In this document: piece after piece, positions 53,759 through 61,831 of the stretch | Layout: every line of letters begins with the position of its first letter | How positions within the stretch are numbered: position 1 is the stretch's first letter | The notes under the pieces: generated by a model | Seen by the model: only the letters and a program-made list of their open reading frames with translations | Database searches by the model: none | What the model was told of the DNA's origin: nothing | Assembly (NCBI RefSeq): GCF_001571065.1 | Contig: NZ_BCSW01000006.1 | Coordinates: 1-64,000, forward strand | Reading direction: 5' to 3' | Source of the DNA: Dietzia cinnamea NBRC 102147 | Lineage (GTDB): Bacteria; Actinomycetota; Actinomycetes; Mycobacteriales; Mycobacteriaceae | Length of the DNA stretch: 64,000 bases | Translations under genes and position numbers: made by a program

Positions 53759-55127
53759 GGACGATCGCGAGGACCTCGTCGACCACGGCGTCGACGTCCT
53801 CCCTGGTCGGCGCCTCGGCGTTGAGGCGCAGCAACGGCTCGGTGTTGGAGGCGCGAAGGTTGAACCACGCGCCGTCGCCGAGGTCGACGGTGACGCCGTC
53901 CAGGCGGTCGACCGACGCGGCGCGGTCGGAGAACGCGGCGACGACGGCCTCCATGCGCTCGGTCTGCGCCTCCGCCGAGTCGAGCGTGGAATTGATCTCC
54001 CCGGAGGCGGCGTACCGGGTGTACTCGCCCATGAGCTCGGACAGCGTGCCGTCCTGACCGCCGAGTGCTGCCAGCACGTGCATGGCGGCCAGCATGCCCG
54101 AGTCGGCGCCCCAGAAGTCGCGGAAGTAGTAGTGCGCGGAGTGCTCGCCGCCGAAGACGGCACCCGTGTCGGCCATCTGCGCCTTGATGAAGCTGTGGCC
54201 CACGCGCGTGCGGACGGCGACGCCGCCCTTCTCCTCGACGAGCTCGGGGACGGCCCTGGAGGTGATGAGGTTGTAGATGATCGATGCGCCCGGTTCCTTG
54301 GCGAGCTCCCGCTCGGCGACGAGGGCGGTGATGGCCGACGGGGCCACCGGCTCTCCGCGCTCGTCGACCACGAAGCAGCGGTCCGCGTCGCCGTCGAAGG
54401 CCAGGCCGATGTCAGCTCCGCTCTCCCGGACGAGGGCCTGCAGGTCGACGAGGTTGGCCGGCTCGAGCGGGTTGGCCTCGTGGTTGGGGAAGTTCCCGTC
54501 GAGTTCGAAGTACAGGGGCACGATCTCGAGCGGCAGCCCGCCCAGGACGGCGGGCACCGTGTGACCGCCCATGCCGTTGCCGGCGTCCACCGCGACCTTG
54601 AGGCGGCGGATCCCCGTCAGGTCGACCAGCCCGCGCAGGTACTCGCCGTAACCCTCGAGCACGTCGCGCTCGGAGACGGTGCCGGTCTCCCCGTCGTGCG
54701 CGGGGACGCCCGCGATGACCTCGTCGGCGATCGTCCGGAGGCCGGACTCCTGGCCCACCGGCTTGGCGCCCGCCCGGCACAGCTTGATGCCGTTGTACTT
54801 CGCCGGGTTGTGGCTGGCGGTGAACATGGCGCCGGGGCACTCCAGCAGGCCGGAGGCGAAGTAGAGCTGGTCGGTGGAGGCCAGGCCGATCATCACCACG
54901 TCGAGGCCCTGCGCGGTCACCCCGTCGGCGAACGCCGCCGACAGGCCCGGGGACGAGTCGCGCATGTCGTGCCCGATCACCACGGTGCCCGCGCCCTCGG
55001 AGCGCATGAGCCGAGCGAAGGACGCACCGACCTCGCGGACGAAGTCCGTGTCGATCTGCTCTCCGACGACGCCACGGACGTCGTAGGCTTTGATGACTGC
55101 TCGGACGGACTCGGCGCTGCGTGCCAC
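53751..55127 (-). CDS. manB: Phosphomannomutase/phosphoglucomutase
   Basis: The 458-residue enzyme interconverts mannose 6-phosphate and mannose 1-phosphate. It has the phosphoserine loop FTASHNPAKYNGIK, the metal loop FDGDADR, the sugar-binding GGEHSAHYYF and the C-terminal phosphate contact ASNTEPLLR. The GTG at 55127 is chosen because it has a CTGGAG site 6 nt upstream and gives a start 10 residues before VIKAYDVRG, as in M. tuberculosis Rv3257c; an upstream in-frame GTG would add 26 residues over the DUF3499 spacer. manB symbol follows the mutase sense, not the tuberculosis naming of the guanylyltransferase. Confidence 0.95.
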   Translation of the reverse strand: MARSAESVRAVIKAYDVRGVVGEQIDTDFVREVGASFARLMRSEGAGTVVIGHDMRDSSPGLSAAFADGVTAQGLDVVMIGLASTDQLYFASGLLECPGAMFTASHNPAKYNGIKLCRAGAKPVGQESGLRTIADEVIAGVPAHDGETGTVSERDVLEGYGEYLRGLVDLTGIRRLKVAVDAGNGMGGHTVPAVLGGLPLEIVPLYFELDGNFPNHEANPLEPANLVDLQALVRESGADIGLAFDGDADRCFVVDERGEPVAPSAITALVAERELAKEPGASIIYNLITSRAVPELVEEKGGVAVRTRVGHSFIKAQMADTGAVFGGEHSAHYYFRDFWGADSGMLAAMHVLAALGGQDGTLSELMGEYTRYAASGEINSTLDSAEAQTERMEAVVAAFSDRAASVDRLDGVTVDLGDGAWFNLRASNTEPLLRLNAEAPTREDVDAVVDEVLAIVRA

Positions 55128-55220
55128 GTGCTGCTCCAGGGGTGTGAGACGGGGTCGGTCGATGTCTTCCGAGACACTACCCGCGCCGATCACGCGGCGG
55201 ACCACCCTGCGGGCGGCGGG

Positions 55221-55727
55221 TCAGCGGGCGGCGGGGCCGGACCCGCCCGCGCCGCCGGAGTGCCGGTCGGACCCGTCTTCCCGGGCAGCGGACACGTCGG
55301 GGACCACCCGCAGGTGGGGGCGCCCTGAGCCGGTCGACGGCCCGGGGGCCGGGAGCGGGTCGCTGCCGGCCAGCGCGCGGTCCAGCGCGGGCTCGGGATC
55401 GGAGACCCCGAGTCGGCGCAGGCGTTCGGCGTCGACCAGTGCCGCGCCGGTCCGCCGCCCTCCGACGGGGCCGCCGGTGACGGCGTCCAGGAGGGCCGTG
55501 AGATCGGAGTCCTCGGCCGAGGTGTCGAGGTCCGGATGACGCACGAGGTCCCAGCCGCGGGGGGCGGTGATGCGCAGTGCGTGCACGGCGCAGAGGTCCC
55601 AGGCGTGCGGCTCCTGGACCGCGGGCAGCGGCCCGATGACGGCCGTGGAGTCCGCGTAGACGTAGGTGAGCGTGGCGACCGCACGGTTGGGACATCCCGG
55701 GCGGCAGCAACGACGGTTCTCACTCAC
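55221..55727 (-). CDS. DUF3499 family protein (Rv3258c-like)
   Basis: The 168-residue protein has a cysteine-rich N-terminus (CCRPGCPNRAVATLTY) and a later DLCAVHALR, together a likely zinc-binding site, with the conserved YADSTAVIGPL between. The second half is polar and low in complexity. This is the DUF3499 family of actinobacteria; function unknown. The GTG at 55727 (VSENRRCC) follows a minus-strand -10 box TACGCT by 8 nt, suggesting a leaderless transcript that also carries the mannose operon 93 nt further on. It is divergent from the degenerate zincin gene. Confidence 0.88.
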   Translation of the reverse strand: MSENRRCCRPGCPNRAVATLTYVYADSTAVIGPLPAVQEPHAWDLCAVHALRITAPRGWDLVRHPDLDTSAEDSDLTALLDAVTGGPVGGRRTGAALVDAERLRRLGVSDPEPALDRALAGSDPLPAPGPSTGSGRPHLRVVPDVSAAREDGSDRHSGGAGGSGPAAR

Positions 55728-55735
55728 GAGGCCCC

Positions 55736-55741
55736 AGCGTA
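55736..55741 (-). promoter_or_regulatory. -10 box (TACGCT), leaderless DUF3499 gene
   Basis: On the minus strand TACGCT ends 8 nt before the GTG at 55727. It faces a plus-strand -10 box at 55811-55816, making a compact divergent promoter. Confidence 0.45.
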
Positions 55742-55810
55742 GCCCCGCACGCCGCACGGGTGGGCCGCGACCCGCCCACACCGGTGCGAGCCGGCCGACG
55801 CCGGCGGGGT

Positions 55811-55816
55811 TATCCT
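55811..55816 (+). promoter_or_regulatory. -10 box (TATCCT), leaderless zincin_1-type gene
   Basis: TATCCT ends 6 nt before the ATG at 55823; no Shine-Dalgarno sequence is present. Confidence 0.55.
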
Positions 55817-55822
55817 CGCGCC

Positions 55823-56416
55823 ATGACCCCGACCGCCCCGGTACCCGGACGGCCGCCCACCGGGACCGCGATCCCGGGCGCCGGCCAGTCCGACGTCGCC
55901 GCGGGCAGCCGTATCTCCGTCCGCGACTTCCCCGGTGACCCCGGGCGTCGCGGTCCCCGCGTGGTGACGTCCCGTCGCGCGGACCGCCGAGTGCACGGGC
56001 CCCGCGGGCCGATCCTGCCGCCCGAGGTGCCCCGCTGGCGCAGCCGGTCGGCGGAGTTCGACGCCGCCGCCCTCGAGGCGTTCGCCGAGATCGACCAGCA
56101 CTGGCACTCGCGCCTCGAGCACCTGGACCTCGCCGTGGACATGGTGCCCCGCATGCGCCTGCGACCCGGGGAGACGTGGCCCGAGGAGGTCGTGGCCGAC
56201 GGCGACGTCCCTCTCGCCCGCCTCGTGCCGGCGGGGGTGGACCGGTCGGGACAGCCGACCCGCGCGCGGCTCGTGCTGTTCCGGAAGCCGCTCACCCGGC
56301 GCGCGCCGGAGGGCGACGATCTGCGGGATCTCATCTACTCCGTGCTCGTGGAGCTGGTCTCGCAGCACCTGGAGATCTCACCAGACGAGGTCGAGGCGGG
56401 CCCGGAGGAGGACTGA
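55823..56416 (+). CDS. Degenerate zincin_1-type protein (Rv3259-like)
   Basis: The 197-residue protein has a variable Pro/Arg/Gly N-terminus and then a domain like the DUF1025/zincin_1 metallopeptidases: SRLEHLDLAVDMVPRM, LVLFRKPL and a helix where HExxH should be. That helix reads VLVELVSQHLEIS, so the first His is Val and the spacing to the next His is wrong. The Glu remains. It is probably not a zinc protease even though databases often name the family that way. The ATG sits 6 nt after TATCCT and has no ribosome site, so a leaderless mRNA is likely. Confidence 0.85.
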   Translation: MTPTAPVPGRPPTGTAIPGAGQSDVAAGSRISVRDFPGDPGRRGPRVVTSRRADRRVHGPRGPILPPEVPRWRSRSAEFDAAALEAFAEIDQHWHSRLEHLDLAVDMVPRMRLRPGETWPEEVVADGDVPLARLVPAGVDRSGQPTRARLVLFRKPLTRRAPEGDDLRDLIYSVLVELVSQHLEISPDEVEAGPEED

Positions 56417-56417
56417 A

Positions 56418-56460
56418 CGCGGCGCGGCCGCGGGTCGGATGACGCGCGGCGCGGCCGCGG
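56418..56460. repeat. 16-bp GC-only direct repeats in a convergent spacer
   Basis: CGCGGCGCGGCCGCGG occurs at 56418-56433 and 56445-56460, 11 nt apart. Each copy contains the palindrome CGCGGCCGCG. They lie between the convergent zincin_1-type and whiB2 genes. Confidence 0.7.
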
Positions 56461-56486
56461 AGGGGATGATCGCGGGCGCCCGGGGA

Positions 56487-56798
56487 TCAGATGACGGCGT
56501 CGCGCTTGATGCGTCGCCGCTCGCGCTCGGACAGCCCGCCCCAGATGCCGAACCGCTCGTCGTTGGCCAGCGCGTACTCGAGGCACTCCGCCTTGACCTC
56601 GCACCCGGTGCAGATCTTCTTGGCCTCGCGGGTCGAGCCGCCCTTCTCGGGGAAGAACGCCTCGGGATCGGTCTGCGCGCACAGAGCCCGGTCCTGCCAG
56701 CTCTCCTGCTCGTCCTCGACGAGCAGACCGGGGACACCGAGGTCGACCAGGGCCAGCTCGGGTCCCGCGACGGTGCGTGACTGTCGATCCACGGTCAT
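56487..56798 (-). CDS. whiB2: WhiB2 iron-sulfur regulator
   Basis: The protein has 103 residues with cluster cysteines C40, C63, C66 and C72, the GIWGGLSERERRRIKR turn and basic tail. The block from WQDRALCAQTDPEAFFPEKGG onward is almost the mycobacterial WhiB2/WhmD sequence, a regulator needed for septation and cell division. The ATG directly follows GAAGGG, a spacing too short for normal initiation, so the true start might be elsewhere in the acidic N-terminal part. A consensus-like promoter lies about 160 nt upstream, giving a long leader. It is divergent from fbiA. Confidence 0.95.
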   Translation of the reverse strand: MTVDRQSRTVAGPELALVDLGVPGLLVEDEQESWQDRALCAQTDPEAFFPEKGGSTREAKKICTGCEVKAECLEYALANDERFGIWGGLSERERRRIKRDAVI

Positions 56799-56959
56799 CC
56801 CTTCGTGTTGCGTTGTTCGTCTGCGAAAGATCCGCGATGGAGTGCCCGTCACCGGCGCGATCGCGAGAGGCCTCGACCGTGAGGGCACCGTGGGCCCGGC
56901 GCCCGGCCGGTGTCCGTAATGTGGTTTACCGTCACCCACCAGGGAATGACACATCTGTG

Positions 56960-56988
56960 ATTACACACATGCAAGCCGCGTAGGTCAA
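56960..56988 (-). promoter_or_regulatory. Predicted whiB2 promoter
   Basis: On the minus strand TTGACC (56988-56983) and TGTAAT (56965-56960) are separated by exactly 17 nt, a near-consensus housekeeping promoter. Transcription would start near 56953. Confidence 0.65.
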
Positions 56989-57126
56989 GCGAAATCGACG
57001 GAACCTACCATTTTCCCCCTCCGGCTATGACCGGCGACACGCCGCCCCGGATGTGGCGTGGGACACGTCGCCGCGCGGGCCTGCGCAGCCCACCGGGGTC
57101 GCGCCCCCGGCCCCCGGGCCCGTCAC

Positions 57127-57132
57127 TACTCT
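57127..57132 (+). promoter_or_regulatory. -10 box (TACTCT), leaderless fbiA
   Basis: TACTCT ends 7 nt before the GTG at 57140, supporting that start for fbiA and a leaderless transcript. Confidence 0.5.
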
Positions 57133-57139
57133 CGTCCCC

Positions 57140-58201
57140 GTGAAGATCTGTGTTCTGGCCGGCGGCGTCGGTGGCGCCCGTTTCCTCCTCGGCGCCCGCC
57201 GACTGCTCGGGCTGGACTCCGGGTCCGCCCGCGCCGACTCCCCCCACCGCATCGACGCGGTGGTCAACGTGGGCGACGACGCCTGGATGCACGGCGTCCG
57301 CATCTGTCCCGACCTCGACACGTGCATGTACACCCTCGGCGGGGGCATCGATCCCGAGCGCGGCTGGGGCCACGCCGGCGAGACCTGGAACTGCCGCGAC
57401 GAGCTCGCCGCGTACGGCGTCCAGCCCGACTGGTTCGGTCTCGGCGACAAGGACCTCGCCACCCACCTCGTGCGTACCCAGATGCTGAACGCCGGCTACC
57501 GCCTCACCGACGTCACCGAGGCGCTCTGCACCCGCTGGTCCCCTGGCGTGCGCCTGCTGCCCGTGACCGACGACCGCTGCGAGACGCACGTCGTGGTGAC
57601 CGACCCGCCGGCCGCGGACGGCGGGGCCGGGGCGGGTGAGGCGGGCGGGTCCGCGACCGGCTCGCGGGCGATCCACTTCCAGGAGTGGTGGGTCCGCCAC
57701 AGGGCGCAGTTGACCGCCTCCGGCTTCGTCCAGATCGGCGCGGAGTCCGCCTCCCCGACACCCGAGGTGCTGGAGGCCGTCGAGACGGCCGACCTCGTCG
57801 TCGTCGCCCCCTCCAACCCCGTGGTCTCCGTCGGCGCGATCCTCGCGGTGCCCGGGATGCGCGCCGCGCTGCGCTCCACCCCGGCCCCCGTCGTGGGCGT
57901 CAGCCCGGTGATCGGCGGCGCGGTGCTGCGCGGCATGGCCGACGCGTGCCTCACCGCGATCGGCGTCGAGACCTCCGCCACCGCGGTCGCGCGCCACTAC
58001 GGCGCCCGCTCCGGCACCGGCCTGCTCGACGGCTGGCTCGTGGCCCCGGGCGACGCGCCCGCCGACGGCTCCGGCGCGGTCGACGGCGTGGCCGTGCGCG
58101 AGGCGCCGCTGCTCATGACCGATCCCGACGCCACGGCGGACATGCTCGCCGCCGCGATCGAGCTGGCCGGGCTCGAGGTCCCCGCGCGGGGCGACCGATG
58201 A
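57140..58201 (+). CDS. fbiA: F420 precursor transferase FbiA
   Basis: The 353-residue enzyme transfers the phospho-enolpyruvyl (or lactyl) group from its GDP-activated donor to the deazaflavin Fo, the step that makes the F420 side chain. The CofD/FbiA family start [18 protein letters not shown] is clear, with [30 protein letters not shown] and a later [13 protein letters not shown] and GVSPVIGG. The GTG is chosen because a -10 box ends 7 nt before it and because it gives the family N-terminus. fbiB starts within its stop codon (ATGA). A Gly/Ala insertion at about residues 155-175 is outside the core. Confidence 0.96.
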   Translation: MKICVLAGGVGGARFLLGARRLLGLDSGSARADSPHRIDAVVNVGDDAWMHGVRICPDLDTCMYTLGGGIDPERGWGHAGETWNCRDELAAYGVQPDWFGLGDKDLATHLVRTQMLNAGYRLTDVTEALCTRWSPGVRLLPVTDDRCETHVVVTDPPAADGGAGAGEAGGSATGSRAIHFQEWWVRHRAQLTASGFVQIGAESASPTPEVLEAVETADLVVVAPSNPVVSVGAILAVPGMRAALRSTPAPVVGVSPVIGGAVLRGMADACLTAIGVETSATAVARHYGARSGTGLLDGWLVAPGDAPADGSGAVDGVAVREAPLLMTDPDATADMLAAAIELAGLEVPARGDR

Positions 58202-59622
58202 CCGACGGCGCCGTCCCCGAGATCCGCCGCTGGAGCGTCGAGCACGCCGCGCCCTCCGACGTGACGATGTGGGCGCCGGACGGCCTGCCCGAGTTCCGTC
58301 CGGGCGACGACCTGGCGCGCATCCTCGCCGACGCGCTCACCGCCGACCCGCACGGCCTGACCGACGGCGACGTGGTGGTGCTGACCTCCAAGGTGCTGTC
58401 CAAGACCGAGGGGCGGATCGTTCCCGCCCCCACCGACCCGGACGAGCGCGACGCCCTGCGCCGGCGGCTCGTGGACGCCGAGTCGGTCCGCGTGGTCGCG
58501 CGCGTCAACCGCACTCTCATCACGGAGAACCGGCTGGGGATCGTCCAGGCCGCCGCCGGGGTCGACGGCTCCAACGTCGAGGCCCGCGAGCTCGCGCTGC
58601 TCCCCGAGGATCCTGACGCCTCCGCCGCCGCGCTCGCCCGCGAACTCCGACGCCTCACCGGCGCGCGCGTCGCCGTCGTCGTCACCGACACGATGGGGCG
58701 GGCCTGGCGCACCGGCCAGATCGACATGGCCATCGGCGCCGCCGGACTGCGGGTGTCGGTGGGGTACGACGGCGCCGTGGACCGCCAGGGCAACGAGCTG
58801 CTCGTCACCGACGTCGCGGTGGCCGACGAGATCGCCTCCGCCGCCGACCTCGTCAAGGGCAAGCTCGGGGCCCGGCCCGTCGCCGTGGTGCGCGGGGTGG
58901 GACACCTCCTGCTGGACGACGAGGGGGACGACGACGAGGTGGACGTCCCCCGGCGGGCCCGTGACCTGGTCCGGGGCGGGGAGTCCGATCTCTTCCGGTT
59001 GGGGACCGCCGAGGCCGTGGCGCAGGGGCGACGTGAGGCCGTTCCCGCCCGCCGCTCGGTCCGCCGGTTCTCCGACGAGCCCGTCGACGCCGAGGTGCTG
59101 GCAGACGCCGTGGCGGACGCGCTCACCGCGCCCGCACCGCACCACAGCACGCCGATCCGGTTCGTGCGGGTCTCGGGCCGGGCTCGGACGCGGCTGCTCG
59201 GCGCCCTGCGCGCGGACTGGGAGCGCGACCTGCGCGCCGACGGGCACACCGGCGAGGTGCTGGCCCGCCGACTCGGGCGGGGCGATCTGCTGCGCACCTG
59301 CCCGGAACTGATCCTGCCGTTCGTCGACGACGACGCCGGCGCGCACGACTACCCGGACGCCCGGCGGGCCGCCTGCGAGGAGACCATGTTCACCGTGGCC
59401 GGCGGCGCGGCGGTGCAGTCGCTGCTCGTGGCGCTGGCCGCGCGTGGTCTGGGCTCGTGCTGGGTGGGCTCGACGATCTTCGCCGCCGACACCACGCGCC
59501 GCGAACTGGGCCTGCCGTCCACGTGGCGGCCGTTGGGCGCGGTCGCGGTGGGCTACCCGGCCGAGCCGGTTCCGCCGCGGGAGCCGCGCCCGGCCGGGGA
59601 CGCCTACATGTCCGTGGAGTAG
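58198..59622 (+). CDS. fbiB: F420 glutamate ligase/dehydro-F420-0 reductase FbiB
   Basis: The 474-residue protein fuses an N-terminal gamma-glutamyl ligase (CofE-like, about 30-260: [55 protein letters not shown]) to a C-terminal FMN nitroreductase-type domain (about 285-474: [13 protein letters not shown] ... [12 protein letters not shown]). The first adds glutamates to F420-0; the second reduces dehydro-F420-0 with FMNH2. The ATG overlaps the fbiA stop by 4 nt, so the pair is coupled. Its 3' end overlaps the convergent guanylyltransferase gene by 19 bp. Confidence 0.96.
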   Translation: MTDGAVPEIRRWSVEHAAPSDVTMWAPDGLPEFRPGDDLARILADALTADPHGLTDGDVVVLTSKVLSKTEGRIVPAPTDPDERDALRRRLVDAESVRVVARVNRTLITENRLGIVQAAAGVDGSNVEARELALLPEDPDASAAALARELRRLTGARVAVVVTDTMGRAWRTGQIDMAIGAAGLRVSVGYDGAVDRQGNELLVTDVAVADEIASAADLVKGKLGARPVAVVRGVGHLLLDDEGDDDEVDVPRRARDLVRGGESDLFRLGTAEAVAQGRREAVPARRSVRRFSDEPVDAEVLADAVADALTAPAPHHSTPIRFVRVSGRARTRLLGALRADWERDLRADGHTGEVLARRLGRGDLLRTCPELILPFVDDDAGAHDYPDARRAACEETMFTVAGGAAVQSLLVALAARGLGSCWVGSTIFAADTTRRELGLPSTWRPLGAVAVGYPAEPVPPREPRPAGDAYMSVE

Positions 59623-60719
59623 CGGATCCCGCCGTCGGGGATCTCGACGCCCGGCCACACGCGGGCGCCGCGCAGGAGCTCGCAGCGCGCGCCGATCACG
59701 GCGCCGTCGCCGATCACGCCGTCACGGACGAGCGCCCGGTGGCCGATCCTCGCGCCGAAGCCGACGATCGACCGCTCGACCGTCGCGCCCGCCTCGATCC
59801 GGGCGCCGTCGAAGACGACGGCGCCGTCCAGCCTGGCGCCCGCGCCGATCTCCGCGCCCCGTCCCACGACCGTGCCGCCGACGAGCACGGCGCCCGCGCC
59901 GACCCCGGCGCCCTCGTGGACGAGGGCCTCCCCCGCGTGGCCGTCGAGCGCCGGCGAGGGGGCGATCCCGCGGACGAGGTCCGACGAGCCGCGCACGAAG
60001 TCCTCCGGGGTGCCCATGTCGCGCCAGTACGCCGAGTCGACGAACCCGTATACCCGCCTGCCCTCGCCGAGCAGCTGCGGGAAGGTCTCCCGCTCGACCG
60101 AGACGGGCTGCCCCTCCGGGATCTGCTCGATGAGCTCGCGACGGAAGACGTAGCAGCCCGCGTTGATCTGGTCGGTCGGCGGATCCTGCGTCTTCTCCAG
60201 GAACTCCTGCACGCGGCCGTCGTCGTCGGTCGTGACGCACCCGAACGCGCGCGGGTCGGACACGCGCACCAGGTGCATGGTGAGGTCGGCGTCCTTGGCC
60301 CGGTGCAGGGCCAGGATCTCCCGCAGGTCAGTCCCGCCGAGCACGTCGCCGTTGAACACCATGACGGTCGACGCGGTGAGCTCGGGCAGCACGTTGCGGA
60401 TTCCGCCACCCGTGCCCAGCGGCTCGGTCTCCACCACGTACGAGATGTCGAGGTCCAGATCCGAGCCATCGCCGAAGTGCTCCTCGAACACCTCGGCCTT
60501 GAACGACGTGCCCAGCACGACCCGCCGGATGCCGGCCGCGCGGATGCGCGAGAGCAGGTGCGTGAGGAACGGCAGCCCCGCGGTCGGGAGCATGGGCTTG
60601 GGCGCGGAGATCGTCAGGGGCCGCAGCCGCGTGCCCTTTCCGCCGACCAGCACCACCGCCTCGGTGTCGGCGATCAGGTCGTCGCCGGTCGCGGCGCTCC
60701 CGGTGGTCGTCGAGGTCAC
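59604..60719 (-). CDS. Mannose-1-phosphate guanylyltransferase
   Basis: The 371-residue enzyme has a nucleotidyltransferase domain ([48 protein letters not shown]) and a C-terminal left-handed beta-helix of hexapeptide repeats ([13 protein letters not shown] and following). Rv3264c, its counterpart, forms GDP-mannose from mannose 1-phosphate and GTP. It completes the GDP-mannose route with manA and manB at 51-55 kb. The GTG has an AGGAGC site 8 nt upstream. Literature uses several symbols (manB, manC, rmlA2), so none is given. It is downstream of wbbL. Confidence 0.93.
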   Translation of the reverse strand: MTSTTTGSAATGDDLIADTEAVVLVGGKGTRLRPLTISAPKPMLPTAGLPFLTHLLSRIRAAGIRRVVLGTSFKAEVFEEHFGDGSDLDLDISYVVETEPLGTGGGIRNVLPELTASTVMVFNGDVLGGTDLREILALHRAKDADLTMHLVRVSDPRAFGCVTTDDDGRVQEFLEKTQDPPTDQINAGCYVFRRELIEQIPEGQPVSVERETFPQLLGEGRRVYGFVDSAYWRDMGTPEDFVRGSSDLVRGIAPSPALDGHAGEALVHEGAGVGAGAVLVGGTVVGRGAEIGAGARLDGAVVFDGARIEAGATVERSIVGFGARIGHRALVRDGVIGDGAVIGARCELLRGARVWPGVEIPDGGIRYSTDM

Positions 60720-60818
60720 GATGAAGCTCCTGGGGTCGTCGGGCCCCGCGGTCGCGCTCGCGAGCCGCCGGGGCGGTGGGTGGATGTCGGTCGTGGGTCG
60801 GACCGGGCCCCCGCGGGC

Positions 60819-61718
60819 TCAGCCGTGGCGGCCGCGGGGTGGGCGCGTGGCACGCCGCGCGGACCGGATCGCGAGACGGCACCGCAGTTCCAGGCCCGCT
60901 CTGAGCGCCCAGCGTATCGGGGCCTGCCAGGTCCGTGGGTGCCTGTCCGCCTGGAACAGATAGGCGCTGCGGTGGTGGGCCCGGAGGGTGAACTCGGGCA
61001 CCGCCTTCGCCGCGTGGCCCCGGTCGTGGTGGATGACGGCGTCCGGGACGTAGACGTTCTGCCACCCGGCGCGCCCGAGTCGGTCGCCCAGGTCCACGTC
61101 CTCCAGGTACATGAAGTAGCGCTCGTCGAACCCGCCGAGCGCGTCGAAGGCCTCACGGCGCAGCAGCAGGCACGAACCGGACAGCCAGCCCGCGGTCCGC
61201 TCGGTCTCCATGTCCGCGCCGTCGAGGTAGTGGGCGGTCCACGGGTTCCCCCGCCACACCTGCCCGAGCAGGGCGTGACCGATACCGGCCCCGAGCCGCG
61301 GCACCGAGCGGGCCGACGGGTACACCGACCCGTCCGTCTCGGAGATGCGCGGGCCGAACGCGGCCGCGCGCGGCCACCGCCGCGCCGCCTCGAGGAGGGC
61401 ATCCACCGAGCCGGGTTCGAACGTCACGTCCGGGTTGACCACCAGGACGAACTCCTGGTCGAACTCGTCCGGACGCGCGGCGATCTCGGCCACGGCCCGG
61501 TTGATCGCGGTGCCGTAGCCGAGGTTGCCGCCGGTCGGGAAGAACTCGGCGAAGTCGTACCGGGCGGCGACGGCCTCGGGCGCCCCGTCTGTCGACCCGT
61601 TGTCCGCCATCACCAGCGCCACCGGCCGGGACGTGGCCGCCGGGAGCGTCTCGACGAAGCTGTGGAGGTGGTCGCCCGGCGAGTACGTCACCGTCACGAC
61701 GGGTAGTCGGGTCGTCAC
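60819..61718 (-). CDS. wbbL: Rhamnosyltransferase WbbL (arabinogalactan linker)
   Basis: The 299-residue GT2-type glycosyltransferase has VVTVTYSPGDHL, a DNGSTDG motif, the metal-binding NPDV (in VVNPDVTFEP), GSCLLLRREAFDALGGFDERYFMYLEDVDLGDRL and a basic C-terminal end. WbbL adds L-rhamnose to GlcNAc-diphosphoryl-decaprenol, making the linker between peptidoglycan and arabinogalactan; it is essential in mycobacteria. The GTG at 61718 is chosen because a minus-strand TAGGGT ends 7 nt before it; a GTG three codons earlier overlaps that box. It is divergent from the LCP ligase gene. Confidence 0.93.
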   Translation of the reverse strand: MTTRLPVVTVTYSPGDHLHSFVETLPAATSRPVALVMADNGSTDGAPEAVAARYDFAEFFPTGGNLGYGTAINRAVAEIAARPDEFDQEFVLVVNPDVTFEPGSVDALLEAARRWPRAAAFGPRISETDGSVYPSARSVPRLGAGIGHALLGQVWRGNPWTAHYLDGADMETERTAGWLSGSCLLLRREAFDALGGFDERYFMYLEDVDLGDRLGRAGWQNVYVPDAVIHHDRGHAAKAVPEFTLRAHHRSAYLFQADRHPRTWQAPIRWALRAGLELRCRLAIRSARRATRPPRGRHG

Positions 61719-61725
61719 GCGCAAC

Positions 61726-61731
61726 ACCCTA
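61726..61731 (-). promoter_or_regulatory. -10 box (TAGGGT), leaderless wbbL
   Basis: On the minus strand TAGGGT ends 7 nt before the GTG at 61718 and covers the only earlier start, so the transcript is probably leaderless. Confidence 0.5.
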
Positions 61732-61831
61732 CGACGCGGCCCGTCGATTCCGACGCCCGGCGCGCGGCGCGGTACCGTGGGATGATCGTCGGCGGCCTCG
61801 AGCGGCCCCTAATCGAGGACAAGGACGGTGG

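Larger units (their letters stand above)
56799..57139. promoter_or_regulatory. whiB2-fbiA divergent spacer
   Basis: These 341 nt hold no gene. The middle (56930-57020) is noticeably AT-richer than the rest and carries the whiB2 promoter on the minus strand; the right end holds the -10 box of fbiA. The stretch from 56799 to about 56952 would be the whiB2 leader. Confidence 0.6.

Noticed and set aside
56945-56955. GACAC motif near whiB2 as a WhiA site
   Set aside because: Five bases are too few in a GC-rich genome; no second ordered site supports it.
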